38,789 nt of DNA from Tyzzerella sp. (GCA_017465565.1 JAFTWA010000040.1:1-38789), one strand, 5' to 3'; positions 16,281-24,640 are shown, counted from the stretch's first letter. Program-made: numbers and translations. Notes: generated from the sequence alone by a model not told the origin.

Positions 16281-17431
16281 TTCAATTATTACTTGCAGTG
16301 ATTTACTTATCTTTTATTAGTTTGGGGCTTCCAGATGCCTTGCTCGGTTCTGCGTGGCCTACCATGTATCAAGAATTTAACGTACCGATTTCTTATGCAG
16401 GAATTGTTTCTTTTATCATAGCAGCAGGAACCATTGTTTCAAGCTTGCAGAGCGACCGAATAACTAGAAAATTTGGTGCAGGCAAGGTTACTGCTTGCAG
16501 CGTGGCAATGACAGCAATTGCTTTATTTGGATTTTCTTTTAGTTCGGAATATTGGATGTTACTTTTATGGGCAATTCCATACGGGCTTGGCGCAGGAAGT
16601 GTGGATGCGTGTCTCAATAATTATGTGGCACTTCACTATGAAAGCCGCCACATGAGCTGGCTTCACTGTATGTGGGGCGTAGGTGCGGCAGTTGGTCCAT
16701 ATATCATGGGATATGCACTTTCTGGCGGACAAGTGTGGAATATGGGCTATCGCTATGTTGGAATTATCCAAGTAGCTTTGACGGTGATTCTCTTTATAAG
16801 CCTGCCATTGTGGAAAGGTTCAAGTGAAGCAATGGGCGAGGTGCAGCCTAAAAGCTTGTCCTTGAAAGAAATCGTTGCAATCCCAGGTGCAAAATCAGTT
16901 ATGGTTGCGTTTTTCTGTTATTGTGCGATGGAGTCAACCGCAGGACTTTGGGCGAGTAGTTATCTGGTATTAGAAAAAGGAATTGCAGAGGAAGTAGCAG
17001 CTAAATTTGCCAGCTTGTTTTATGTAGGGATTACAATTGGACGTGCCATCAGTGGCTTTATAACTATGAAAATGAGTGATAAAAATATGATTCGTATGGG
17101 ATGTGGTATCATTCTTCTGGGAGGTGCCATGTTATTATTACCATTCAATGAAACAGTTGCCCTAATCGGTCTTATTGTTGTAGGAGTTGGATGCGCGCCG
17201 GTGTATCCTTGTATCATTCATTCTACACCAGCACATTTTGGAGCAGATAAATCCCAGTGCTTGATTGGTGTTCAGATGGCGAGTGCTTACACGGGCAGCT
17301 GTCTTATGCCGCCATTTTTTGGATTTTTGGCAAACCATATTACAGTGGCACTTTATCCGTTCTTCTTACTTATATTGGCAGTCGGCTTGATTGTAATGCA
17401 TGAAAATTTATGTAGGGTATGTAAAGATTAA
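16277..17431 (+). CDS. MFS permease (FucP/FHS-like)
   Basis: This 384-residue protein has about twelve transmembrane helices. The opening 'YLSFISLGLPDALLGSAWP' and the motif 'SDRITRKFGAGKV' between helices 2 and 3 (motif A position) place it in the major facilitator superfamily, near fucose-permease-like FHS proteins. It starts within the ABC-F stop (ATGA overlap), so it is translationally coupled and ends the operon; a terminator follows at 17488. Substrate unknown: sugar uptake or export of a small molecule are both possible. Confidence 0.88.
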   Translation: MIQLLLAVIYLSFISLGLPDALLGSAWPTMYQEFNVPISYAGIVSFIIAAGTIVSSLQSDRITRKFGAGKVTACSVAMTAIALFGFSFSSEYWMLLLWAIPYGLGAGSVDACLNNYVALHYESRHMSWLHCMWGVGAAVGPYIMGYALSGGQVWNMGYRYVGIIQVALTVILFISLPLWKGSSEAMGEVQPKSLSLKEIVAIPGAKSVMVAFFCYCAMESTAGLWASSYLVLEKGIAEEVAAKFASLFYVGITIGRAISGFITMKMSDKNMIRMGCGIILLGGAMLLLPFNETVALIGLIVVGVGCAPVYPCIIHSTPAHFGADKSQCLIGVQMASAYTGSCLMPPFFGFLANHITVALYPFFLLILAVGLIVMHENLCRVCKD

Positions 17432-17487
17432 ATAAATGAAAAGGGCTCTTGGAAAATAAAAAAAATAAAATCTTAATTATGAGATTT

Positions 17488-17514
17488 TACCCACCACATT
17501 TCGTGGTGGGTTTT
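17488..17514 (+). terminator. Terminator of the SCIFF-maturase operon
   Basis: A perfect 9-bp stem (ACCCACCAC / GTGGTGGGT), a 5-nt loop and TTTT follow the MFS gene. Just before it, 17466-17487 forms a second small hairpin (AAAATCT / AGATTTT). Confidence 0.85.
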
Positions 17515-17540
17515 TGTGTAACTGCAAGAAACCACGGGAC

Positions 17541-17714
17541 CATTTTCCATATACAAACTTTTTGATGCTCCACGGATGAAAAAACTTTGATTTGAACGGA
17601 TTCATCTCTGTTTTTAGGCTGTTTTTTCCATATGCAAGATAATTCATCTCAAATGCTAAGGGTTTTGAGGAAAGTCTAAGCATAGAGAAGCAATTTTTTT
17701 GTATATGGAAAATG
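17541..17714. repeat. Structured intergenic region with 17-bp inverted repeat arms
   Basis: The 356-bp stretch 17432-17787 has no convincing gene. After the terminator it holds CATTTTCCATATACAAA at 17541-17557 and its exact reverse complement at 17698-17714. A related unit, TTTTTTCCATATGCAAG, occurs in between near 17624. Shorter possible stems inside are GATGAA / TTCATC (near 17575 and 17602) and CTCAAA / TTTTGAG (near 17648). It may be a small structured RNA, a MITE-like remnant or a regulatory region; no RNA family is recognised. Confidence 0.55.
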
Positions 17715-17787
17715 AAGTTCTTAAAATTCCACAACACTCGTCTCTCGTAGAAATACGGCTTCGTCTTTTGATTTTCTAACAGCCCCT

Positions 17788-18636
17788 TTATAACTTATTC
17801 TTAAATTGTTTTCGAAACTCCAATGGAGAAATTCCTATTACTTGTTTGAAATAACTTGAAAAATGTGTATTGCTGTTAAAACCAACTTTTTCTGCTATGA
17901 AAGCCAATGATTGTTCGGTGGTTAGCAGCAATTTTTTTGCTTCATTGATTCGTATATTCAGAATGTATTTGTGTACACTGGTTCCGGCATGTTTCATGAA
18001 CAAACGGTTTAAATGATACTCATGATAACCACTCATGGCAGATAGCATTTCATTGTTTAATGGCTTGTCATAATGATTCTTAATGTAATCCATAATTTGT
18101 GAAACAGTAGTCGCAGAGTTGGGCGTGCCTGAAATACTGTATCTGTGCAGTTCTACAAGAAGATTTTTTAATAGGGCGCTGCTGTTTTCACGATAATATA
18201 TCTTCTGCATGGAGAACTCATTCAATATTTTTTTGAGAGGGTTCAGACAGTCATTTGCGTTAGCAATAAAAAGGTGTGAATTAATAAATTCACTGTCATC
18301 AACTGTTTCCAGGTTAATAGAAGGAATGTGCTCTTTATCTGACAGGCTAATGCGTGGATAAAATTCTGTGTGCACATTATCGCGCTGTGTCAAATCAAAA
18401 TTCAAAGCAAGAATCTTTACGCCAGAAGACTGCATGATATAGGTATGTCCTGCAGAACAGTAGAATAAAGAGTTTGGAATTAGCTCATAATGCTGATTTT
18501 CAATGAAAAGCTCTGCCTCACCAGAAATGACATATAAAATTCGGCAGTCCTTTACGAAAACAGGATTTTCTGGCAATCTAGGGTGAAAAACATACTCAGC
18601 AAATCGTATAAATGGATTGATATCACAAAAATTCAT
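17788..18636 (-). CDS. AraC family transcriptional regulator (cupin + HTH)
   Basis: The protein has 282 residues. An N-terminal cupin-like sensing domain occupies about residues 10-140 ('AEYVFHPRLPENPVFVKDCR', 'ISGEAELFIENQHYELIPNS'). A C-terminal AraC/XylS double HTH covers about 180-282 ('IMDYIKNHYDKPLNNEMLSA', 'LAFIAEKVGFNSNTHFSSYF', then 'ISPLEFRKQF'). The start at 18636 has AAGGAG eight bases upstream; the in-frame ATG at 18654 would place that site inside the gene. It follows the radical SAM gene by 24 bp on the same strand. A sugar or other small ligand is expected. Confidence 0.9.
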   Translation of the reverse strand: MNFCDINPFIRFAEYVFHPRLPENPVFVKDCRILYVISGEAELFIENQHYELIPNSLFYCSAGHTYIMQSSGVKILALNFDLTQRDNVHTEFYPRISLSDKEHIPSINLETVDDSEFINSHLFIANANDCLNPLKKILNEFSMQKIYYRENSSALLKNLLVELHRYSISGTPNSATTVSQIMDYIKNHYDKPLNNEMLSAMSGYHEYHLNRLFMKHAGTSVHKYILNIRINEAKKLLLTTEQSLAFIAEKVGFNSNTHFSSYFKQVIGISPLEFRKQFKNKL

Positions 18637-18660
18637 GGTCAGTTCTCCTTTCATCTAGTT

Positions 18661-19647
18661 TTATGGACATCGTATGAGTCCTTGTGCCCACAGGCACGCA
18701 CCGCATGTTGGTTCAATATTATACATGCAGTCCTTTTTATTTTCCAATCGGTCTTCACATCCCATACAGATAGTACAGCAAGGATAATTGAATTCGGAAA
18801 CATTATTCTGGAAATCCATATATTCTGAACTGTTGAAAATATCAGAAAAATCTTGCGTGTTGATGTTCCCATAAGATTTTGAATATACTTTTCGTTTCTC
18901 ATTATAAAGATATGTATATGAGTTGTGCAATAACTGCATACAAGGGCATACTTCACCATCCCAGCGGATGAAACAGCAGTTTTCCGCGATAAAAGGACAC
19001 AGGTTTTCAACCTTATTAGAAGTGTGATTTAGAAAGCGTGTCATTTTACCAACGGGATAATCTTTTTCATACAAAGCCTCTTCCTGATTCAATGGTTCAC
19101 CGGGAAGGACATGGCTAAGGTTTATAAAATCTGCATGAATATCATCGGCAAAACGGTTGATATGCTGCAGTTCATATTCGTTTTCCTTCATCATTACGAA
19201 GGTGATACCTAGCTGGGTGGTTGTCCTTTGTCGATTAAATTCCTCTAGATTTTTCATGATAAGTGAATACATGCTGCCTTTACGGATTCCTTCATAGCTT
19301 TCTCTCGAAAATCCATCCATAGAGACCCAGAGGCAATGTAGTCCTGCACGGAGAAGGTTTTTAACCATAGTGGAATTTAATAAGGTAGCATTTGTAATCA
19401 ATTCTGTTCTTTTTCCTGCTTGCACTGCGCAGGAAACCATTTCAATAATATCTGGGTGCATAAGCGGTTCACCCATTCCGCCGAAAAAAACGGTTTCTAT
19501 GTTTGATTTTTGAAAAATCTGAAATAAAATATTTTTCGTGTCTTTTGACATGAGGCCTTTTTTTTCTTCAAACCAGTTGTTTCGAAAGCACATACTACAG
19601 TTTAAATTGCAAAGTGAAGAGGGCTCAATGTATAATTTTTTAATCAT
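18661..19647 (-). CDS. Radical SAM/SPASM protein, tungsten-cofactor-maturase-like
   Basis: This 328-residue enzyme has the radical SAM motif C13-x3-C17-x2-C20 (CNLNCSMC), GGMGEP at 56-61, and a Cys-rich SPASM end with C217, C224, C225, C234, C236, C290, C291, C294, C297, C307, C315, C318 and C327. The closing 'TCGACLWAQGLIRCP' resembles maturases of tungsten-dependent aldehyde ferredoxin oxidoreductases, which modify the pterin cofactor or enzyme. That assignment is from memory of the C-terminus, and no AOR-type gene is in the window. Other SPASM peptide modifiers remain possible. Its promoter region is shared with the divergent AraC gene at 19796. Confidence 0.75.
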   Translation of the reverse strand: MIKKLYIEPSSLCNLNCSMCFRNNWFEEKKGLMSKDTKNILFQIFQKSNIETVFFGGMGEPLMHPDIIEMVSCAVQAGKRTELITNATLLNSTMVKNLLRAGLHCLWVSMDGFSRESYEGIRKGSMYSLIMKNLEEFNRQRTTTQLGITFVMMKENEYELQHINRFADDIHADFINLSHVLPGEPLNQEEALYEKDYPVGKMTRFLNHTSNKVENLCPFIAENCCFIRWDGEVCPCMQLLHNSYTYLYNEKRKVYSKSYGNINTQDFSDIFNSSEYMDFQNNVSEFNYPCCTICMGCEDRLENKKDCMYNIEPTCGACLWAQGLIRCP

Positions 19648-19795
19648 AATCCATGTTCCTTATAAAAATGTTGGTTTTCCTAAAAAATGCGTTTGTTTTA
19701 TTTATTTAGTATAACGTACGGAAATGTTAAAATCAAGATAGAATAGGAGAAATGTGGACCAGCAAGTTTAAAAGTGAAAGAGATTAAGGTGAAGT

Positions 19796-20608
19796 ATGCT
19801 AAGTGTAAGGAATGAAAAAGAAATTAATGAAGCCGCTTGTTTTGTTGTCGAGCAATATGTCTGTAAGGGGTATAGTCTTCATTTTCATAAAAATCTTGAG
19901 ATTTTCGGTGTTGTAAAAGGAAAGGTGGCAGTTACTATCGCTGGACAGCGCATGGTACTTCATGACGGACAAATTGCGATTATCGACAAGTTTGAGAATC
20001 ACAGTTATGAAATTGATGGAGAGGCAGAGGTTGTCTGTGCATATTTAGGAACAAGGTATCTGAGAGACTTCTATTCTTTATATCCAGAAAAGAGGCTACC
20101 TTTATGGTTGGAGGATACAGATTACAATGAAATTGTATTCCGAGGAATCGAGAAAGCCATGAATGTTTCTGAAGAGAATACCAGTGAATTAGATAAAATA
20201 GCTGCAGTTTATCAATTACTTTCATGCATTGTAGAACGTTATGAGATGGTGGACAAGAAGGATAAGGTTGCGAGTGATAATGAATTTACAACGGAAGTTG
20301 TTCAGTATATCTATGACCATTATAACGAAAACATCACATTAGAGACTCTGTCAAAGGTGTTTTATGTTTCGCCGAAAGCACTAGGTATCAAAATTGGAAA
20401 AAGGCTGAATGTGGATTTGCGTGTGTTTGTAAACGACATTCGCGTGCAGCGGGCAGTTCAGATGATGGATGATTCAAAGAATAAAGATAAAACATTAGAA
20501 GAAATTGCGATGATGTGCGGTTTTAACAGTATGAGAACTTTTTATCGCAGTTATGAGCGCAATTTCGGCTTTCGAAAACTTCCAGGAGAAGAAAAATCGC
20601 AAAAGTAG
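19796..20608 (+). CDS. AraC family transcriptional regulator (second)
   Basis: The 270-residue protein has an N-terminal cupin at about 20-90 ('GYSLHFHKNLEIFGVVKGKV', 'LHDGQIAIIDKFENHSYEI') and an AraC-type HTH pair at about 160-265 ('VVQYIYDHYNENITLETLSK', 'LEEIAMMCGFNSMRTFYRSY'). H29 and H31 with E35 look like the cupin ligand set. It is divergent from the radical SAM/AraC pair and stands 121 bp before the long plus-strand gene row, so it is the prime candidate to control that locus. It has little identity with the other AraC protein in the window. Confidence 0.9.
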   Translation: MLSVRNEKEINEAACFVVEQYVCKGYSLHFHKNLEIFGVVKGKVAVTIAGQRMVLHDGQIAIIDKFENHSYEIDGEAEVVCAYLGTRYLRDFYSLYPEKRLPLWLEDTDYNEIVFRGIEKAMNVSEENTSELDKIAAVYQLLSCIVERYEMVDKKDKVASDNEFTTEVVQYIYDHYNENITLETLSKVFYVSPKALGIKIGKRLNVDLRVFVNDIRVQRAVQMMDDSKNKDKTLEEIAMMCGFNSMRTFYRSYERNFGFRKLPGEEKSQK

Positions 20609-20646
20609 AGATTTGATTTGTGGAAATAATTGGTAGACTTATGCGA

Positions 20647-20675
20647 TTGTCTCCGTTGGTCAAACAGACTAAAAT
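20647..20675 (+). promoter_or_regulatory. Candidate promoter of the redox/glycan operon
   Basis: TTGTCT (20647-20652), a 17-bp spacer and TAAAAT (20670-20675) lie about 55 bp before the U32-like gene. The -35 and spacer region holds a GTCT ... AGAC inverted repeat, possibly part of an AraC-type site. No other promoter is obvious for the following genes. Confidence 0.45.
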
Positions 20676-20729
20676 AGTAAGAGAATAATCGAAAAAAATG
20701 GGTATTTTACATAAAAGGACAAATTAGAA

Positions 20730-21674
20730 ATGAAATATATGATTGGTCTCAAAAACGGAGACAGAGAACTTATAGAATGTATTAAAAATTATAAAGAAAA
20801 TATCTATGAAGTTTATTTCTCATGGGGAGATATACCAAATGGCAGAACAAGTCAATTGGAAAATGAGAGATACACACCATGGGAAATGCAGGAGATTCAG
20901 AGAAATGCGCTGAAGGAACTTTCAGAAGAAGGGATTGCGCTGAATCTTCTGTTTAACGCAAACTGTTATGGAAAAGATAGTCAGTCGAGAGCATTCTTTA
21001 ACAAGGTGGGTACTATTATTGACCACGTTGCTGAAACTTACGGCTTACAATCAATTACAACCACTTCGCCATTAATTGCAAAGTTTGTGCATCAAAATTT
21101 TGAGAATATAGAAGTTCGGGCATCGGTCAACATGGAAATTGGCACAGTGCAGGGCATGGAATATCTGGCAGAGTATTTTGACAGTTACTATATGAAGCGC
21201 GAACTCAATCGTGATTTCGAAGCAATAAAGGCGCTGCATAAATGGTGCAATGAAAACGGAAAGAAGATGTATCTATTGGCAAACAGTGGGTGCTTAAATT
21301 ACTGTTCAGCGCACAATTTTCATGACAATCTGGTGGCTCATGAAGCAGAGATTGCACAGATGGATAATGCATACGATTTCCATGGCATCTGTAAAGAGTA
21401 TTTGAAGAATGAAAATCATTATCAGGCACTGATTGATAATACAAACTTCATTCGACCAGAGGATATGCATCTATATGAACCTTATTTTGAGGCGGCGAAG
21501 CTGGCAACCAGAATCCATCGTAATCCAAGTATGGTTGTCAATAGTTATATGAGAGAAAAGTATAGCGGTAATATTTTGGAACTGCTAGAACCAGCACATA
21601 ATATTTATCCTTATGTGGTGGAAAATGGAAGTCCATTGAAACTCAGGAAAATTGATGAAGAGTTTTCAATATAG
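20730..21674 (+). CDS. U32-peptidase-like protein with possible [4Fe-4S] site
   Basis: The 314-residue soluble protein resembles the U32/UbiU-UbiV TIM-barrel family. 'VRASVNMEIGTVQGMEYLAE' (129-148) matches the segment around the barrel strand that in U32 proteins reads 'ASLQLNVTN', and 'MKRELNRDFEAIKAL' follows. The cysteines C173, C188, C192 (GCLNYC) and C221 could bind an Fe-S cluster as in UbiU/UbiV. UbiU/V perform oxygen-independent hydroxylation; other members act on tRNA or peptides. It leads the operon and is followed after 21 bp by the first of three Fe-S paralogues, so an electron-transfer or B12-linked role is plausible. No close family name is recognised. Confidence 0.7.
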   Translation: MKYMIGLKNGDRELIECIKNYKENIYEVYFSWGDIPNGRTSQLENERYTPWEMQEIQRNALKELSEEGIALNLLFNANCYGKDSQSRAFFNKVGTIIDHVAETYGLQSITTTSPLIAKFVHQNFENIEVRASVNMEIGTVQGMEYLAEYFDSYYMKRELNRDFEAIKALHKWCNENGKKMYLLANSGCLNYCSAHNFHDNLVAHEAEIAQMDNAYDFHGICKEYLKNENHYQALIDNTNFIRPEDMHLYEPYFEAAKLATRIHRNPSMVVNSYMREKYSGNILELLEPAHNIYPYVVENGSPLKLRKIDEEFSI

Positions 21675-21695
21675 ACAAAGGAGAGGAGAGAAAAC

Positions 21696-22775
21696 ATGTT
21701 AACAAGTAAAATGATCAAAGAAGTTGCTTTGGCAGCAGGAGCAGATGCTTGTGGGATTGGACCAATGTCACGTTTTAACGGGGCACCAGATGAAATGAAT
21801 CCACAGTTTTTGTTTCCAGAAGCGAAAAGTGTAATTGGATTTGTATTCCGTATTCCAAGAGGAGTGCAGAGAGGAATTGAAGAAGGAACACAGTTTTATC
21901 AATATCCATCTATGGCATATGGTGGAATCAATGAGATTTTTGCACCAGCAGTACTTTATCAGGTTGGAAAGCTAATAGAAGACGAAGGGTATGAAGCATT
22001 TGTTTATCGAAACACTGGCGCACGTGGTGTAGTTTCAGATATGGATGGAAGTCCTGGAAATACATTATCTCCAGAGGAACAGATTGAAGTAAATGAAAAT
22101 GCAAAGACATCGACTGCACACCACAGAAGTGTACAGTTTACAAGACCAACACGCGAAGACAATGTAGCACCAGATTTACAATTTCAATTCCGTCTTGCGG
22201 CAGTAGCATGTGGACTTGGTGAAATTGGCTGGAGCAAAATGCTTTTAACTCCAGAGTTTGGTCCTCTCCAGAGAGTTGCATTTCTTTTTACAGATGCAGA
22301 GTTAGAATACGATGAAATGTATAGTGGCAAGCCACTCTGTAGAAGATGTGGTGCCTGCGTAAGAGAATGTCCAGGAGGATGTATTCCTGCTCTTAATTCA
22401 GGTAAGACAATCAGTGTAAATCTGGATGGTAAAATCTGTGAGTGGGGTGACATCGATATGTGGAGATGTTACGCATTCTATACACACGCAGGAAGATATT
22501 ACAACCCATTTGTTCCAAAGGAAGTTTGGGATGCAAATGAAAATGGAGCTCTCGATTTGATGGAAGGTGTTACAGACGTGGCAGATGAGAAAGAAATTAT
22601 GAAAGTATACACCGCGCTTCAAAAGTATTTTCCGAGCTGGGTTGGATATAACATGGCAAAATGTGGCGGCTGTATCAGAGCTTGTGTATCTGTCTTAGAG
22701 AAAAAAGGTGGCTGCATGGAAGGCAGATTTGAAGAACCACTCAGAACAAAGAAAGCATGGCGATTAGACAGATAG
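21696..22775 (+). CDS. QueG/reductive-dehalogenase-like double [4Fe-4S] protein A
   Basis: This is a 359-residue cytoplasmic protein. The segment 'ACGLGEIGWSKMLLTPEFGP' (171-190) matches the cobalamin-facing core of QueG epoxyqueuosine reductases and of reductive dehalogenases. A ferredoxin-like region supplies C215, C218, C221 and C225 (CRRCGACVREC) plus C258, C323, C326 and C330 for two [4Fe-4S] clusters. It has about 60 more residues than its two neighbours, mainly an insert at about 105-155. No Tat signal is present, unlike respiratory RdhA. Whether it binds B12 is inferred only. GGAGAGG precedes ATG 21696. Confidence 0.82.
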   Translation: MLTSKMIKEVALAAGADACGIGPMSRFNGAPDEMNPQFLFPEAKSVIGFVFRIPRGVQRGIEEGTQFYQYPSMAYGGINEIFAPAVLYQVGKLIEDEGYEAFVYRNTGARGVVSDMDGSPGNTLSPEEQIEVNENAKTSTAHHRSVQFTRPTREDNVAPDLQFQFRLAAVACGLGEIGWSKMLLTPEFGPLQRVAFLFTDAELEYDEMYSGKPLCRRCGACVRECPGGCIPALNSGKTISVNLDGKICEWGDIDMWRCYAFYTHAGRYYNPFVPKEVWDANENGALDLMEGVTDVADEKEIMKVYTALQKYFPSWVGYNMAKCGGCIRACVSVLEKKGGCMEGRFEEPLRTKKAWRLDR

Positions 22776-22796
22776 TAGAAGAAGGAGAGAGTGATT

Positions 22797-23690
22797 ATGT
22801 TAACAAATGCGCAGATTAAAGAAAAGGCAAAAGAACTTGGCGCAACCGTATGTGGAATTGGGAAAGTGTATGAAGAACCAAATCCTCAAAGAGACCCAAA
22901 GATGATTTTGCCAAATGCCAAATGCATTATCGGTTTTGGTTTCGCTGTACCAAAGGGGCTCTACAAAGCAATGGACAGAGGAAACCAATATTATACATAT
23001 ACAACTATGGGCGTCAAATACATCGACGAAGAAATGGCAGAAATCTTCCTTTTGAAAATTGGTGGAATGATTGAAAATGAAGGCTACGATGCCTGCTTAC
23101 AGAAAGCTATTCCAAATCTTCGAATCAAAGGTGACAAAACAACAAACCCAGAAGTGTTAGATACTTATGAATTAATTCATGCTGAAGCTGTTGCAGAAGG
23201 AAAACCAGTTCCAGATGTTATCATTGATTTCGGAAAAGCTGCAAAGGCTTGTGGACTTGGCGAAATGGGATTAAACGGAAAGATTATCAACAAAGAACAT
23301 GGTCCATTTATGAGGTATTGCTTCATTATCACGGATGCACCAATTGAATGCGATGACGTGAAAGAAGAAAGTATTTGTGATAAATGCGGTGCTTGTATCG
23401 AGGCTTGTCCGGGAAACGCAGTAAGTGAAGAAGGTTTAGATACATGGCAATGTAGTGTTTATTATAAGGGCGCTCACAAATCAAATCCATTTATTACGGA
23501 TGAGTTCTTGAAGGGTAATCCTGAAAGAGAGGCAATTCTAAACGGAGAGAAACGTTTCGATGCAGAATCTGCCCGTGAAATATACAAAGAGATGAACTTC
23601 TTGCCAAATACACAGTGGGGATATTCACCATGCCTTTGTGGCAGAAAATGTGATATTGCCTGCTACAAACATATCAAGGGAGAATTGTAG
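22797..23690 (+). CDS. QueG/reductive-dehalogenase-like double [4Fe-4S] protein B
   Basis: This 297-residue paralogue of the genes on either side has the same order: N-terminal alpha/beta part ('KELGATVCGIGKVYEE', 'GFGFAVPKGLYKAMDRGNQY'), core 'ACGLGEMGLNGKIINKEHGP' (151-170), first cluster C194, C197, C200, C204 (CDKCGACIEAC), then C219, C279, C281, C285 and C289. ATG 22797 is preferred to GTG 22791 because AGAAGGAGAG then sits at normal distance. It starts 21 bp after paralogue A and ends 12 bp before C. Three distinct but related copies imply different substrates or a heteromeric complex. Confidence 0.82.
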   Translation: MLTNAQIKEKAKELGATVCGIGKVYEEPNPQRDPKMILPNAKCIIGFGFAVPKGLYKAMDRGNQYYTYTTMGVKYIDEEMAEIFLLKIGGMIENEGYDACLQKAIPNLRIKGDKTTNPEVLDTYELIHAEAVAEGKPVPDVIIDFGKAAKACGLGEMGLNGKIINKEHGPFMRYCFIITDAPIECDDVKEESICDKCGACIEACPGNAVSEEGLDTWQCSVYYKGAHKSNPFITDEFLKGNPEREAILNGEKRFDAESAREIYKEMNFLPNTQWGYSPCLCGRKCDIACYKHIKGEL

Positions 23691-23702
23691 GAGGTGTATG
23701 AG

Positions 23703-24638
23703 ATGAGAAATAAGATTATTGAAATAGCAAAGCAAAATGGTGCTGACATCGTAGGTTTTGCTTCGGCAAGCAGATTTGACAAAAACGACCCAATCTTCCA
23801 GATTATGCCTGAGACAAAGACCGTTATCGGACTTGCGTTCCGAGTACTCCGCGGAATTTATCGTGGTATTGAAGAAGGAAGTACTTATTATCAGTACACA
23901 ACCATGGCAGTGGAAAATATGGAAGAAACTGTCATGCCTATGGCACAACTAAAGGTTGCTATGATGATGGAAGGTGAGGGATATATTGCCCTTCCTCAGA
24001 GAAGACATCAGCAGATTATGGCAGAGGAAAACAGTACAAATCCAGAGGTTGCTTATGATGCAGTTTACAGAGGACGCACTGCAGAAGTGCAGATGGATTT
24101 CTTAGATGCAGCTGTGAAATGTGGTTTGGGAGAGAAAGGTCTTCACAACACGCTTCTTACAGATGAGTTTGGTCCAATGGTAAGATACTGCTTTATCTTG
24201 ACAGACGCCGAACTTGAAGAAAGCGCAATCGTAGAGCCACACCTTTGTGACAAATGTGGCAAATGTATAAAAGGATGTCCAGGACATGCAATTGATGAAG
24301 ACGGAAATGTTGACCCATGGCAGTGTGCAGTTTATTACAACGGAGCAAACGGAACTAAAAATCCATTTATGCCATTAGACGCATTTGCAGATATGGATAA
24401 TCGTATCGAGATTATTGCTGGTGAAGCAAAAGTAACACCTGAAACAGCCAGAAAGATTTTAGATAAAATCTATTTCTATCCACCGGCCCAGCATGCATAT
24501 CAGTGTTCAATCTGTGGACGTTCATGCGATATGGCTTGTTATGTACATCTAGAAGAAAAAGGCGTGTTGACTAAGAAGTTCAAGACTCCATTCCGAAAGA
24601 GAGAAGAGTGGAAATTTGATATCGAAGATTGGAAATAG
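23703..24638 (+). CDS. QueG/reductive-dehalogenase-like double [4Fe-4S] protein C
   Basis: The protein has 311 residues. The N-terminal part has 'ADIVGFASASRFDKNDPIFQ' and 'GIYRGIEEGSTYYQYTTMAV', clearly akin to A. The core is 'KCGLGEKGLHNTLLTDEFGP' (139-158). Cluster ligands are C182, C185, C188, C192 (CDKCGKCIKGC), C208, C268, C271, C275 and C279. It ends with a basic tail after 'KKFKTPFRKREEWKF' that matches the end of A. ATG 23703 lies eight bases after AGGAGG; the GTG at 23694 overlaps that site. The next gene starts three bases after its stop, so coupling with the epimerase-like gene is likely. Confidence 0.82.
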   Translation: MRNKIIEIAKQNGADIVGFASASRFDKNDPIFQIMPETKTVIGLAFRVLRGIYRGIEEGSTYYQYTTMAVENMEETVMPMAQLKVAMMMEGEGYIALPQRRHQQIMAEENSTNPEVAYDAVYRGRTAEVQMDFLDAAVKCGLGEKGLHNTLLTDEFGPMVRYCFILTDAELEESAIVEPHLCDKCGKCIKGCPGHAIDEDGNVDPWQCAVYYNGANGTKNPFMPLDAFADMDNRIEIIAGEAKVTPETARKILDKIYFYPPAQHAYQCSICGRSCDMACYVHLEEKGVLTKKFKTPFRKREEWKFDIEDWK

Positions 24639-24640
24639 TC

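Noticed and set aside
14541-17431. ABC-F and MFS genes as a single ABC exporter
   Set aside because: The ATPase has no membrane domain and shows ABC-F linker architecture; MFS permeases do not use ABC ATPases.
17477-17737. 86-codon minus-strand frame in the intergenic region
   Set aside because: It reads through the operon terminator and the inverted-repeat arms, has no ribosome binding site, and resembles no protein I know.
21696-24638. Respiratory reductive dehalogenases
   Set aside because: There is no twin-arginine signal and no RdhB-type membrane anchor gene; the proteins are shorter than RdhA.
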